Of a DNA stretch of 18,927 bases, positions 1 through 6,641 are shown piece by piece. The notes under the pieces were generated by a model. The model did not search any database, was not told where the DNA came from, and saw only the letters and a program-made list of their open reading frames with translations. The stretch is from Cytophagales bacterium (GTDB lineage Bacteria; Bacteroidota; Bacteroidia; Cytophagales; UBA9547): contig JANYCH010000403.1 in the NCBI GenBank assembly GCA_025360395.1, positions 1 through 18,927 of the forward strand. The letters are read 5' to 3'. The position numbers were made by a program, and so were the translations under genes. Within the stretch, counting starts at the first letter, position 1. The number at the start of each line of letters is the position of its first letter.

Positions 1-40
1 TTTTTATCAATCCTTCTTTAACTAGCATTTGTCCTTAATA

Positions 41-58
41 TATACCCTATATGATATA
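41..58. promoter_or_regulatory. hip operator-like palindrome 1 (imperfect)
   Basis: The sequence reads TATACC-N6-GATATA, one mismatch away from the TATACC-N6-GGTATA arms of the two downstream palindromes. Its centre (49.5) is exactly 40 bp from that of palindrome 2. HipB proteins of known systems bind short palindromes upstream of their own operon (E. coli HipB uses TATCC-N8-GGATA), so this is inferred to be the weakest of three HipB sites. A TATAAT hexamer overlaps its right end (55-60), but I cannot assign a promoter with confidence. Confidence 0.6.
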
Positions 59-78
59 ATTTTAACAAAAAATTGAAT

Positions 79-100
79 AATATACCTGATAAGGTATATT
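79..100. promoter_or_regulatory. hip operator-like palindrome 2 (9-bp arms)
   Basis: This is a perfect inverted repeat with arms AATATACCT and AGGTATATT around the spacer GATA. It is the most extensive of the three repeats upstream of the hip operon and lies 41 bp before the hipB ATG. It is inferred to be a binding site for the HipB dimer, alone or in complex with HipS/HipT. Confidence 0.75.
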
Positions 101-118
101 CTGTTTGAAATTATTATA

Positions 119-140
119 TTTATACCTTAAATGGTATAAA
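119..140. promoter_or_regulatory. hip operator-like palindrome 3, abutting the hipB start codon
   Basis: This is a perfect inverted repeat with 8-bp arms TTTATACC and GGTATAAA around the spacer TTAAAT. It ends one base before the hipB ATG at 141, so protein bound here would cover the end of the leader. In mRNA the arms could also form a weak hairpin just before the start codon. It shares the TATACC/GGTATA core and 40-bp phasing with palindromes 1 and 2. Confidence 0.75.
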
Positions 141-356
141 ATGGAACATAAGGAGCAATTGGTTCAGTTTGTAAAAGAAAAGCGGCAACTGCTAAACCTT
201 ACACAACCTGATCTAGCATCAAAAGCAGGAGTAGGTTTACGTTTTTTGCGAGACCTGGAGCAAGGCAAGGCAAGCCTGCGCATAGATAAGGTAAATCAGG
301 TATTACAATTATTTGGACATAAATTAGGTCCTGTCCCTTTAGATCGTCAAAAATGA
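141..356 (+). CDS. hipB: HipB-like antitoxin / transcriptional repressor (Xre-family HTH)
   Basis: This 71-residue protein is almost entirely one helix-turn-helix domain of the Xre/Cro type. The pattern R15-x4-L20-TQ-x2-LA-x2-AGV-x6-L39-E-x-G matches the HTH_3 family, and the C-terminus (GHKLGPVPLD) resembles HipB-type antitoxins. The ATG at 141 is preferred over an upstream in-frame TTG at 105 because the TTG would put palindrome 3 inside the gene and add a non-conserved tail. The gene is first in a tight operon with hipS (4-nt gap) and hipT. It is expected to repress the operon by binding the three palindromes upstream and to contribute to a HipBST complex. In two-gene hipBA systems the same position is held by the antitoxin HipB. 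In the tripartite E. coli system HipS, not HipB, is the principal inhibitor of the kinase. Confidence 0.9.
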   Translation: MEHKEQLVQFVKEKRQLLNLTQPDLASKAGVGLRFLRDLEQGKASLRIDKVNQVLQLFGHKLGPVPLDRQK

Positions 357-360
357 CTGA

Positions 361-681
361 ATGAGAAAGGCTAAGGTGTTTATCCACGACAAATTGGCTG
401 GTTGTTTGCTAGAAACTGATGAAGGTTATGAATTTTCCTACTTGAAAGATTATTTGGATTCCGGTAAGGAAGAACCTGTCAGCATTACGCTCCCACTAAC
501 CGAAACCTCATACAAAAGCCCTGTGATGTTTCCCTTCTTTGATGGTTTGATACCGGAAGGCTGGTTATTGGAAGTAGCAGAAAAAAACTGGAAATTGAAT
601 GAAAAGGATAGAATGGGACTATTACTTGTATGTTGCAAGGATTGCATAGGAGCTGTAAGTATTATAGCAGAAAATAAATAA
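361..681 (+). CDS. hipS: HipS-like antitoxin (stand-alone HipA N-subdomain 1)
   Basis: The 106-residue protein corresponds to the N-terminal subdomain that begins full-length HipA kinases (HipA N-terminal domain 1 family), here as a separate protein. Family signatures are visible: an N-terminal strand pair with LAG at 12-14, SITLPL at 41-46, FPFFDGLIPEGW at 57-68 and the ending CIGAVSI at 95-101. It contains no kinase motifs. It lies 4 nt after hipB and 4 nt before hipT, so co-translation is likely. In the described HipBST system HipS neutralises HipT by inserting into the kinase active site through a tryptophan. W68 in the PEGW motif is a candidate equivalent, which is my inference. Three cysteines (C91, C92, C95) cluster near the C-terminus. 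The length is complete for a HipS, so this is not a truncated HipA. Confidence 0.88.
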   Translation: MRKAKVFIHDKLAGCLLETDEGYEFSYLKDYLDSGKEEPVSITLPLTETSYKSPVMFPFFDGLIPEGWLLEVAEKNWKLNEKDRMGLLLVCCKDCIGAVSIIAENK

Positions 682-685
682 CAAG

Positions 686-1639
686 ATGCAGACAAACAAG
701 TGTTTATACTGCTATCAACCTTTAGAAGAAACGCAGACGGATTTTCATTTTGCCTGCTGTAAAAAACTATTTGGCAAACCTGCACCTCCAATAATTGATT
801 TCACAGAAGGCCAAATGCTGGAATTGGCTGAAAAAGTCATCAAAAGTCAAATAGCGGTTACGGGGGTACAACCAAAGCTTTCATTGGATATAGCTAGGAG
901 AGAAGACAATAAAGGAGAAAAATCTGAACGATTTACAATTGTAGGATTATGGGGTGGGTACATTTTGAAACCCCCAACAAAATTATATCCTAACTTACCA
1001 GAAATAGAAGATGTGACCATGCACCTGGCCTCACTTGCCGGAATCGCAACTGTACCCCATTCATTGCTCAGTTTACCATCTGGCAAGCTGGCTTATATTA
1101 CAAAAAGGATTGACCGCACTAAAGATGGCAAAATACACATGGAAGACATGTGTCAATTGACAGAACGTCTCACAGAGCATAAATACAGGGGTTCTTACGA
1201 GCAGATTGCAAAAGCCATCACAAAATACTCGGTCAATCCAGGATTAGACCTGGTACTTTTTTTTGAACAGGTAGTTTTCTCATTTCTAACGGGAAATGCA
1301 GATATGCACTTAAAGAACTTCTCTTTAATAAATAAACCGAACATGGGTTATGTACTATCTCCTGCATACGATATGGTTGCAACAGCATTGGTAGTAAGCG
1401 GTGACAATGAAGAACTGGCACTAAATCTAAACGGTAAGAAAAGCAAAATTTTAAAAACTGATTTCAATGAGGCTTTTAAAACAATAGATGATAAAGCAAG
1501 AGAAAATGTATTCAAAAGATTCCAAAAAGCTTTAGACAAATGGTATGCTTTTATTGAAATAAGTTTCCTCCCGGAAGAAATAAAAAAACAATATATCTTG
1601 CTTATCAAAGATAGGGCCCAAAGATTTGATCTGGTCTAA
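686..1639 (+). CDS. hipT: HipT-like Ser/Thr kinase toxin (HipA C-terminal kinase fold)
   Basis: The 317-residue protein carries the HipA_C kinase core without the N-subdomain 1. Visible motifs are a glycine-rich loop AVTGVQPK (57-64), a candidate ATP-binding lysine K95 in ILKPP, the EDMCQ segment at 153-157, the catalytic loop GNADMHLKN with D206 and N211, and the metal-binding aspartate D229 in SPAYDMV (the DFG equivalent). All residues needed for catalysis appear present. The N-terminus has C6-x2-C9-x11-H21-x2-C24-C25, resembling a small zinc-binding knuckle. E. coli HipT inactivates TrpS and HipA inactivates GltX by phosphorylation; the target here is unknown. In E. coli HipT the loop reads SIS at 57-59 and both serines are autophosphorylated. 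Here it reads AVT, leaving only T59. With hipB and hipS this forms a complete HipBST operon. Confidence 0.88.
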   Translation: MQTNKCLYCYQPLEETQTDFHFACCKKLFGKPAPPIIDFTEGQMLELAEKVIKSQIAVTGVQPKLSLDIARREDNKGEKSERFTIVGLWGGYILKPPTKLYPNLPEIEDVTMHLASLAGIATVPHSLLSLPSGKLAYITKRIDRTKDGKIHMEDMCQLTERLTEHKYRGSYEQIAKAITKYSVNPGLDLVLFFEQVVFSFLTGNADMHLKNFSLINKPNMGYVLSPAYDMVATALVVSGDNEELALNLNGKKSKILKTDFNEAFKTIDDKARENVFKRFQKALDKWYAFIEISFLPEEIKKQYILLIKDRAQRFDLV

Positions 1640-1938
1640 TTCTCAATTATTCGGAGTTGAAAGCTATGGAGGTTGGCCTTTGTTGGTCTTTGGGAAATGT
1701 GAAATTAAATCCAGAGAGAAATCATAATTCCTGGCCGTCCAAAAAATATTATTCTACATCAGCCCTGGCAGACTTTTGATAAGCAAGTCCGTTACCAAAA
1801 ACTCCTTTCATTTTACCGAAATGCATATGGTTTTGAGATTTGGTATTGATTGATTAAAATAACGCCTTTAATTCTTCTTTATTAGTTTAATGGTTAGAGG
1901 AAGTTTCAAATACAGATTTATAAATATGAAATACCTTA
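1640..1938. other. 299-bp stretch without a convincing gene
   Basis: This lies between the convergent ends of hipT and the minus-strand gene ending at 1939. It contains an imperfect tandem direct repeat of TTGGYCTTTG (1673-1682 and 1683-1692) and a minus-strand open stretch of 25 codons (1749-1826) that looks coding-like in composition but matches nothing I recognise. No strong intrinsic terminator was seen for either flanking gene, and no tRNA or insertion-sequence end was seen. Confidence 0.5.
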
Positions 1939-2283
1939 TCACCTTTTATAAAAAACATACTCAACAGAAACAGTCCCATTATTTCCCGATTCTTTGGCAA
2001 AGGAAAGTAGGTCATAACCTTTATCTTTAAAATATCGTAACATGGCTATTTCTGATTTAGAATCATAAGGATCCCACGCTAATTTATGAGCTTTGATTAT
2101 TGTGCTGAGATCTTCAGTTGAATCTGGTTCGTAAACAGCTTTGTACGCATACTGGTTTCCTATTCTTTTTAGTTTTACAATAGCGAACTGCCCATTTTGT
2201 TTTTTTTTCTCTACCTGCGAAAACGAGTTTAATGTTGCCAGTAGAATCAGTAGAAATGCAATAATGCCTGATAGGTTTTTCAT
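1939..2283 (-). CDS. small exported protein of unknown function
   Basis: The 114-residue protein starts at the ATG at 2283. A longer frame from a TTG at 2304 would overlap the stop of the upstream gene and is unlikely. Residues 1-23 form a clear signal peptide ending in NSFSQ, so the mature part of about 90 residues is in the periplasm or at the outer membrane. The mature protein is lysine-rich at first, then has short beta-type segments (FAIVKLKRIGNQYAYKAVYE; VSVEYVFYKR at the end). No cysteine or known motif is present. It starts 17 nt downstream of the Omp85-like gene on the same strand, so the two are probably co-transcribed and it may be an accessory factor to that barrel. The function is not recognised. 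Confidence 0.65.
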   Translation of the reverse strand: MKNLSGIIAFLLILLATLNSFSQVEKKKQNGQFAIVKLKRIGNQYAYKAVYEPDSTEDLSTIIKAHKLAWDPYDSKSEIAMLRYFKDKGYDLLSFAKESGNNGTVSVEYVFYKR

Positions 2284-2300
2284 AATTGTTTTATATAAAA

Positions 2301-4181
2301 TCAATAATAAGGAATCTCTCCGGGCTTATCAACATAAAATTGCCTGAATTGTAAATCGTATGTCCTTACCGGATTGAATTTAAATACAGAATAGCCCACC
2401 CCGGGGATTTCAGGATAAAAACCAAAGGTAAATTGGAAGGTATTGAATACAAGAAGCTCGTTCCGGAATTGAACACCTAGTGCAAAAACCGGGAAAGGCT
2501 GATTTTTAATGAAAAGATTATCTTCAGTACCCACCATTCCCAACCCAACATACATTACCGGTGCAAATGAAAATCCTAAAACCTGGTATGGCAGGTATAA
2601 TTGAGTTTGAAGGTAAACTATAAATTTATTGGTTCCCACAAGGGTAGGACTGGAAAATCCTCGCAAGCCACTTTCATTGTTAATCGAAATCCTTTCATTG
2701 AATCCCCGGTTTATTCCATAAGTGGTTTCACTTACCAGGAACTGTCGCCATTTCCATCTGCCGATGTTTATTAAACTGGTAAAAGTGCCAAAACCTAGCC
2801 GGGTAACGGCCTGTTCCATGTTCCCATGATTTACATAACTTCCGGATTCAACATACATATTCACATATATCAGGTTCGGAAGGTGCCCGTTAAAAACACA
2901 TCTTATCCCCCCATAAGTCCTGTTTGTACCTAAAGGCCTGTTTTGAATCCCGGATATAAGGGATATTAAAAAACCGGTTGGTACGTCTTCTGTTGTTCCA
3001 AACCTATAGATATACTTGTCCTTGTAATATTTTCTTTGAGATAGTGAAATGCTCGCAAAATATGTGTCAGTTGTCTGATAAGTAAGGAATTTGTCATGTG
3101 CCGGTTTTATTGTACTATTATAATCCTGGTGAAAATACCTGCCCGCCACAATAAACCTGGTTCCTCTTTTTGAAGTTTCCTTTGATTTGAAAACCGGAAA
3201 GCTCCAGCCATTCCAAAGGTCCAGGTTAGTGTAATCAAGTGTTACAGCATCAAAAAGTGAATCAGATGTTTTTAAAACCGTAGGTATAATAAAGTTGCTG
3301 ATGTCTGCACCACCAGCCCAGCGTGTAAGGGGAGAGTAAAATGGCCTAAGCAAAGCAAATCCTTTATTATGGTTAAGCTTATCTGTATTGTAAAAGCCCA
3401 AGGCAGTAATAAATGTGTTTCTTATATAAGGGACTACATAGGTGCCTTTGTAATAAATGGTTGAATCTTTTGAAAGACCTTTTGTATAAGCGGACTGTTC
3501 TACTGACTGTCCAAATCCAAAGATGTTATCATCTTTGAGGCCAATTGTCCATGGACCTCCATAATTGTAGGAGGGCGATATAGACCACCTATCTTGAGTT
3601 CTGATAAAGACATTAACACTGTCGCCGGAAGGGGCGGCAGGTTCCACTTTTATTATAGCATCATGTATATAGGCTGAAGTCCTTATTATCCTTTCTGATT
3701 CTTTGACTTTAAAATGGTCGAGACTGTCCCCTCTTTTAAAAAGCAGGTGATTCCTGATAGTGAAACGTTTGGATTTTATGTGTGCAAGGTTTGCAGCCTT
3801 TTCAGCAAAGTTTTCTGGTTTTCTTAGCGTATCTGTTATGCTGTAGCCAGATGGGTCCAGGCTAGTTATAAAAATGTCTTTGATAATCATACCGTCATAA
3901 TCGCTCATGTCTATTATGCGCACGGTTTTGCGTTTTCTTACTATATTGGTTTTTTTAGGTATTACAATTTTTTTAGCCGTAGTATCTTCAGCCGGCGACT
4001 TATAAGTAAAGACCGATTTATAGGCTTCATAAATCCATCTGTTTCTTTTTGATAACTTTTCTATTTTTTTGTACAGGTACAATGAATCTCTTTTTGTCCT
4101 TTCTTTGGTAACACTATCAACCTGCGCTATTGTGTTAAAATAAAAAAGAAAAAGAAAAATAATTGCGAATGATATTCTCAT
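2301..4181 (-). CDS. Omp85-superfamily outer-membrane protein (POTRA-like domain plus beta-barrel)
   Basis: The 626-residue protein begins with a signal peptide (residues 1-19, ending IAQ). A basic, Lys/Arg-rich segment follows to about residue 90. One POTRA-like domain is seen at roughly 95-200, containing GMIIKDIFIT, FTIRNHLLFKRGD and the DSVNVFIRTQDRW strand. From about 200 on there are alternating aromatic/polar beta strands. GLRGF at 505-509 matches the (V/L)RG(F/Y) motif that Omp85 barrels place in loop L6. The protein is shorter than BamA and seems to have a single POTRA domain. It ends in PYY rather than the canonical C-terminal Phe. It lacks a lipobox, unlike the TamL gene 7.5 kb away. 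The substrate is unknown. It probably shares a transcript with the small exported protein downstream and is separated from the gene upstream by a hairpin terminator. Confidence 0.72.
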   Translation of the reverse strand: MRISFAIIFLFLFYFNTIAQVDSVTKERTKRDSLYLYKKIEKLSKRNRWIYEAYKSVFTYKSPAEDTTAKKIVIPKKTNIVRKRKTVRIIDMSDYDGMIIKDIFITSLDPSGYSITDTLRKPENFAEKAANLAHIKSKRFTIRNHLLFKRGDSLDHFKVKESERIIRTSAYIHDAIIKVEPAAPSGDSVNVFIRTQDRWSISPSYNYGGPWTIGLKDDNIFGFGQSVEQSAYTKGLSKDSTIYYKGTYVVPYIRNTFITALGFYNTDKLNHNKGFALLRPFYSPLTRWAGGADISNFIIPTVLKTSDSLFDAVTLDYTNLDLWNGWSFPVFKSKETSKRGTRFIVAGRYFHQDYNSTIKPAHDKFLTYQTTDTYFASISLSQRKYYKDKYIYRFGTTEDVPTGFLISLISGIQNRPLGTNRTYGGIRCVFNGHLPNLIYVNMYVESGSYVNHGNMEQAVTRLGFGTFTSLINIGRWKWRQFLVSETTYGINRGFNERISINNESGLRGFSSPTLVGTNKFIVYLQTQLYLPYQVLGFSFAPVMYVGLGMVGTEDNLFIKNQPFPVFALGVQFRNELLVFNTFQFTFGFYPEIPGVGYSVFKFNPVRTYDLQFRQFYVDKPGEIPYY

Positions 4182-4212
4182 TTGCTAATTGAATAAGAAT
4201 GTAAAAATAAGG

Positions 4213-4243
4213 ATGCGGCCCACAATATTATTGCGGGCCGCAT
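4213..4243 (-). terminator. strong intrinsic terminator after the Lmo0937-type gene
   Basis: The arms ATGCGGCCC and GGGCCGCAT (9 bp, perfect) are followed inward by a mismatch and a further CAAT/ATTG stem, leaving a 3-nt loop. Read on the minus strand the hairpin is followed by TTATTTTTAC, giving the U-rich tail. It lies 27 nt past the stop of the small membrane protein gene and upstream of the Omp85-like gene, so it insulates the two. Confidence 0.8.
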
Positions 4244-4269
4244 ACAGTTAAATTTTTGATATGTCTTGT

Positions 4270-4428
4270 TTAAACTCTGGCCCCATTCCCTCTGATAATA
4301 TTGAACAAAATTGCAATAATTGCAAGTACCAACAAAATGTGGATAACACCACCAGCACTGTAAGCAAAGAATCCAACCGCCCATCCTATCAATAAGATAA
4401 CAGCGATAATGTAAAGAATTGAGTTCAT
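4270..4428 (-). CDS. Lmo0937-family (DUF5670-type) small membrane protein
   Basis: This 52-residue protein starts MNSILYIIAV and ends FNIIRGNGARV. It consists of two hydrophobic helices (about 3-22 and 28-45) joined by a glycine-containing turn, SAGGVIH. Size, the two-helix layout, the LLIGWAVGFF segment and the short polar RG tail match the Lmo0937 family of tiny inner-membrane proteins, which are very common in Bacteroidota and often stress-related. The molecular role is unknown. It lies 54 nt beyond the stop of the AI-2E-family gene on the same strand and is closed by a strong terminator at 4213-4243. It may be transcribed from its own promoter in the AT-rich gap. Confidence 0.82.
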   Translation of the reverse strand: MNSILYIIAVILLIGWAVGFFAYSAGGVIHILLVLAIIAILFNIIRGNGARV

Positions 4429-4482
4429 TTTGTAATGATTTAAAGTTTAAAATTCTGAAAGTTTTTAAAAAATATCATGCCA

Positions 4483-5625
4483 TCATATGCGGGTATTAGT
4501 GGGTACTTCTATCACTTCTTTGATGCCATTTTTTCTTCTTATTAACCTGTTTTCTTGCCCTAAGAGAAATCCATACGATTTTGTGGTTTCCATTTGATCG
4601 AACATTACTTTTAACATTCCAGTTACCGGGATAGATAAAATCATCCCAATTATTCCCCAAACTTTCGCTCCCATCAACAATGCAATTGTGGCTGCAAGAG
4701 GATTTATACTTACACTGGAACCTACTACTTTAGGGGTTATAAAATTATTGTCAAGAAACTGGACAACCACACAAACACCTGCAGCTCCTGTAGCATACCA
4801 TAAACTATCTTTAGTGAGCAGCGCAATAGCAATAGGAAATACACTACCAACTAAAACGCCAATATAAGGTACTATATTTAAAAAAGCGGCCAGAGCTGCA
4901 AAAAGCAAGGCGTGTTTTAAACCCAAAGCAAGAAAACCTATTGAATTCAAAATTGCTAAAATGAGAATATCCAATAATATACCTTTCAGATATTGTTGAG
5001 AAACTATACAAACTTTGGCGATTGTAAAGTTTAGTTTGCGTTTTAACCTAGGTTCTACAAGGCTATACATAAAAGTTAAAATTTTCTCTTTGTAATAGGT
5101 GATGAGGAAAATATAAATAGGGATAAGAGCAAGATTTGCAATTAGTGTACCTGTTGTAGACAAGGCCTTCATTATATTATTGCTTGTATTGGCAGTAAGC
5201 TCGTTTATTTTATTGTCGACCCATAAAGTTTGGTCTTGCTTGCTATAATCATATCTCATTTCGATATGATGTTGCAGTTCAATATATTTCTGATGAAACT
5301 GAGTTTTTAGTTCAGGAAGGTCTGCTTGGAATGAAAGTAGTTGATAGGCAAAAAAACAGAGGATGATGGAAATAATAAAAATAGCAACCAAAATGCTCAA
5401 AATAATAGCAAGCCATTTAGGAAATCTTTTCTTTTGTAAATAATTGGAAACAGGGATGAGCATAAAACTCAGGAACATGGCAATGAAGAACGTCATGAGA
5501 ATGTCGCTCCCAAAATCAAGTATAACATAGCCACCTATGATTGCAATGAAAATATGGCTAATTTTCATGTATATAGGTATCTTTAAGCCCTTATTTGGCA
5601 AAAGTTCAAGGGGTGTTGCTGGCAT
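4483..5625 (-). CDS. AI-2E-family (PerM-type) membrane permease
   Basis: The 380-residue polytopic membrane protein has the AI-2E transporter family layout. It has two N-terminal hydrophobic segments (about 22-58), a third at about 70-92, a long amphipathic loop (about 95-150), then five C-terminal membrane segments. Signatures include AFLNIVPYIGVLVGSVFPI in the middle and, near the end, DNNFITPKVVGSSVSINPL, GAKVWGIIGMILSIPVTG. Members export autoinducer-2 or act as ion-coupled exchangers; the substrate cannot be inferred here. The ATG at 5625 gives the 19-residue pre-TM leader usual for the family; M20 at 5568 is an alternative start. It is divergent from the YihY gene with only 26 bp between start codons, so both promoters must overlap that gap or the coding ends. 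Confidence 0.88.
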   Translation of the reverse strand: MPATPLELLPNKGLKIPIYMKISHIFIAIIGGYVILDFGSDILMTFFIAMFLSFMLIPVSNYLQKKRFPKWLAIILSILVAIFIISIILCFFAYQLLSFQADLPELKTQFHQKYIELQHHIEMRYDYSKQDQTLWVDNKINELTANTSNNIMKALSTTGTLIANLALIPIYIFLITYYKEKILTFMYSLVEPRLKRKLNFTIAKVCIVSQQYLKGILLDILILAILNSIGFLALGLKHALLFAALAAFLNIVPYIGVLVGSVFPIAIALLTKDSLWYATGAAGVCVVVQFLDNNFITPKVVGSSVSINPLAATIALLMGAKVWGIIGMILSIPVTGMLKVMFDQMETTKSYGFLLGQENRLIRRKNGIKEVIEVPTNTRI

Positions 5626-5651
5626 TGTTTTTTTAATCTGAGCTAAAAGAT

Positions 5652-6641
5652 ATGAACACTATAAAAAAATATGCCGTAGAATTCTGGCATCTTGTTGTGG
5701 GGGCGGGTAAAGAATTCAGTAATGATAATGCAATGAAACTTAGTGCCTCATTATCTTACTATACTATTTTTTCCCTCGCTCCGATGTTGTTGGTAATCAT
5801 TGCAGTTTGCGGAATTTTCTTTGGAAGAGATGCAGTACAAGGAGAGATATATAGTAGGATTGACAATTGGGTAGGCGGGGATGCTGCGCTTCAGATTCAA
5901 AGCATGCTCAAAAGTGCCCAGCATTCCCAGCAAAGCTGGATAGCAGCTACTTTAGGTGTAATTACTTTAATAATAGGTGCAACAGGGGTTTTTATTGAAA
6001 TTCAAGACTCTATAAATTATATCTGGTCTATTAAGGCAAAGCCCAAGAGAGGTTGGGTAAAATTTATAGTGAACAGGGCCATATCTTTTTCCCTGATTTT
6101 AAGTGTTGGTTTTTTAATGCTGGTCTCTCTAACAATCAATACGGTTTTAGACTTATTGTTTGATAAGGTGGCAAGCCAGTTTCCCGGATTTGCTGTTTAT
6201 GCGATTTATGTCTTAAACCTTGTAATTGTGCTGGGAGTCATTACTTTGTTGTTTTCAATTATTTTTAAAATCCTTCCCGACGGAGAACCCAGGTGGAGGG
6301 ACGCTATTGCAGGGGCTGGTTTTACAGCAGTCCTTTTCATGTTAGGAAAATTCTTGATCGGTTATTATTTGGCTAAAAGTAATATTGCTACAACATACGG
6401 TTCTTCCAGTGCCATCGTCATTATACTTTTATGGATTTATTACTCATCAGTAATCCTATATTTTGGTGCTGAGTTTACCAAGGTATATGCTTTGAGATAT
6501 GGAAACCCAATTAAACCATACCGTTACGCTGTCACCATAGAAAAAAGGGAAATTATTATAGCTCCGGAAAAGGCTTACAAGAAAATAGAAACAGTTGTAA
6601 CACCTATAAAAGAATCGCATACCGTTAATGGCGATAGTTAA
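5652..6641 (+). CDS. YihY/BrkB-family inner-membrane protein
   Basis: The 329-residue protein belongs to the YihY/virulence factor BrkB family. It has about six membrane segments and the family motifs ASLSYYTIFSLAPMLLVIIA (32-51), an LGVITLIIGATGVF segment near 101-114, and YGSSSAIVIILLWIYYSSVI followed by FGAEFTKVYA near the end. About 50 polar C-terminal residues lie in the cytoplasm. Despite an old annotation as ribonuclease BN, the family is an uncharacterised set of membrane proteins. In E. coli YhdP/TamB/YdbH-related genetics YihY-type proteins have been suspected of envelope or lipid roles. Here the stop codon overlaps the tamB start by 14 nt, implying translational coupling and a shared pathway in the envelope. 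It is divergently arranged with the AI-2E-family gene. Confidence 0.9.
   Translation: MNTIKKYAVEFWHLVVGAGKEFSNDNAMKLSASLSYYTIFSLAPMLLVIIAVCGIFFGRDAVQGEIYSRIDNWVGGDAALQIQSMLKSAQHSQQSWIAATLGVITLIIGATGVFIEIQDSINYIWSIKAKPKRGWVKFIVNRAISFSLILSVGFLMLVSLTINTVLDLLFDKVASQFPGFAVYAIYVLNLVIVLGVITLLFSIIFKILPDGEPRWRDAIAGAGFTAVLFMLGKFLIGYYLAKSNIATTYGSSSAIVIILLWIYYSSVILYFGAEFTKVYALRYGNPIKPYRYAVTIEKREIIIAPEKAYKKIETVVTPIKESHTVNGDS

Noticed and set aside
105..140. Upstream extension of hipB from a TTG codon
   Set aside because: It would place operator palindrome 3 inside the coding region and add a hydrophobic 12-residue tail absent from HipB-type proteins; the ATG at 141 begins a normal HTH protein.
361..1639. 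hipS and hipT read as a single hipA broken by a frameshift
   Set aside because: HipS ends with the complete subdomain motif CIGAVSI plus a short tail, and HipT starts with its own N-terminal segment, giving the HipBST layout and not a severed HipA.
4178..4384. Minus-strand frame of 68 codons overlapping the Lmo0937-type gene
   Set aside because: It is out of frame with the 52-residue membrane protein at 4270-4428, which fits a known family, and it reads through the hairpin terminator.
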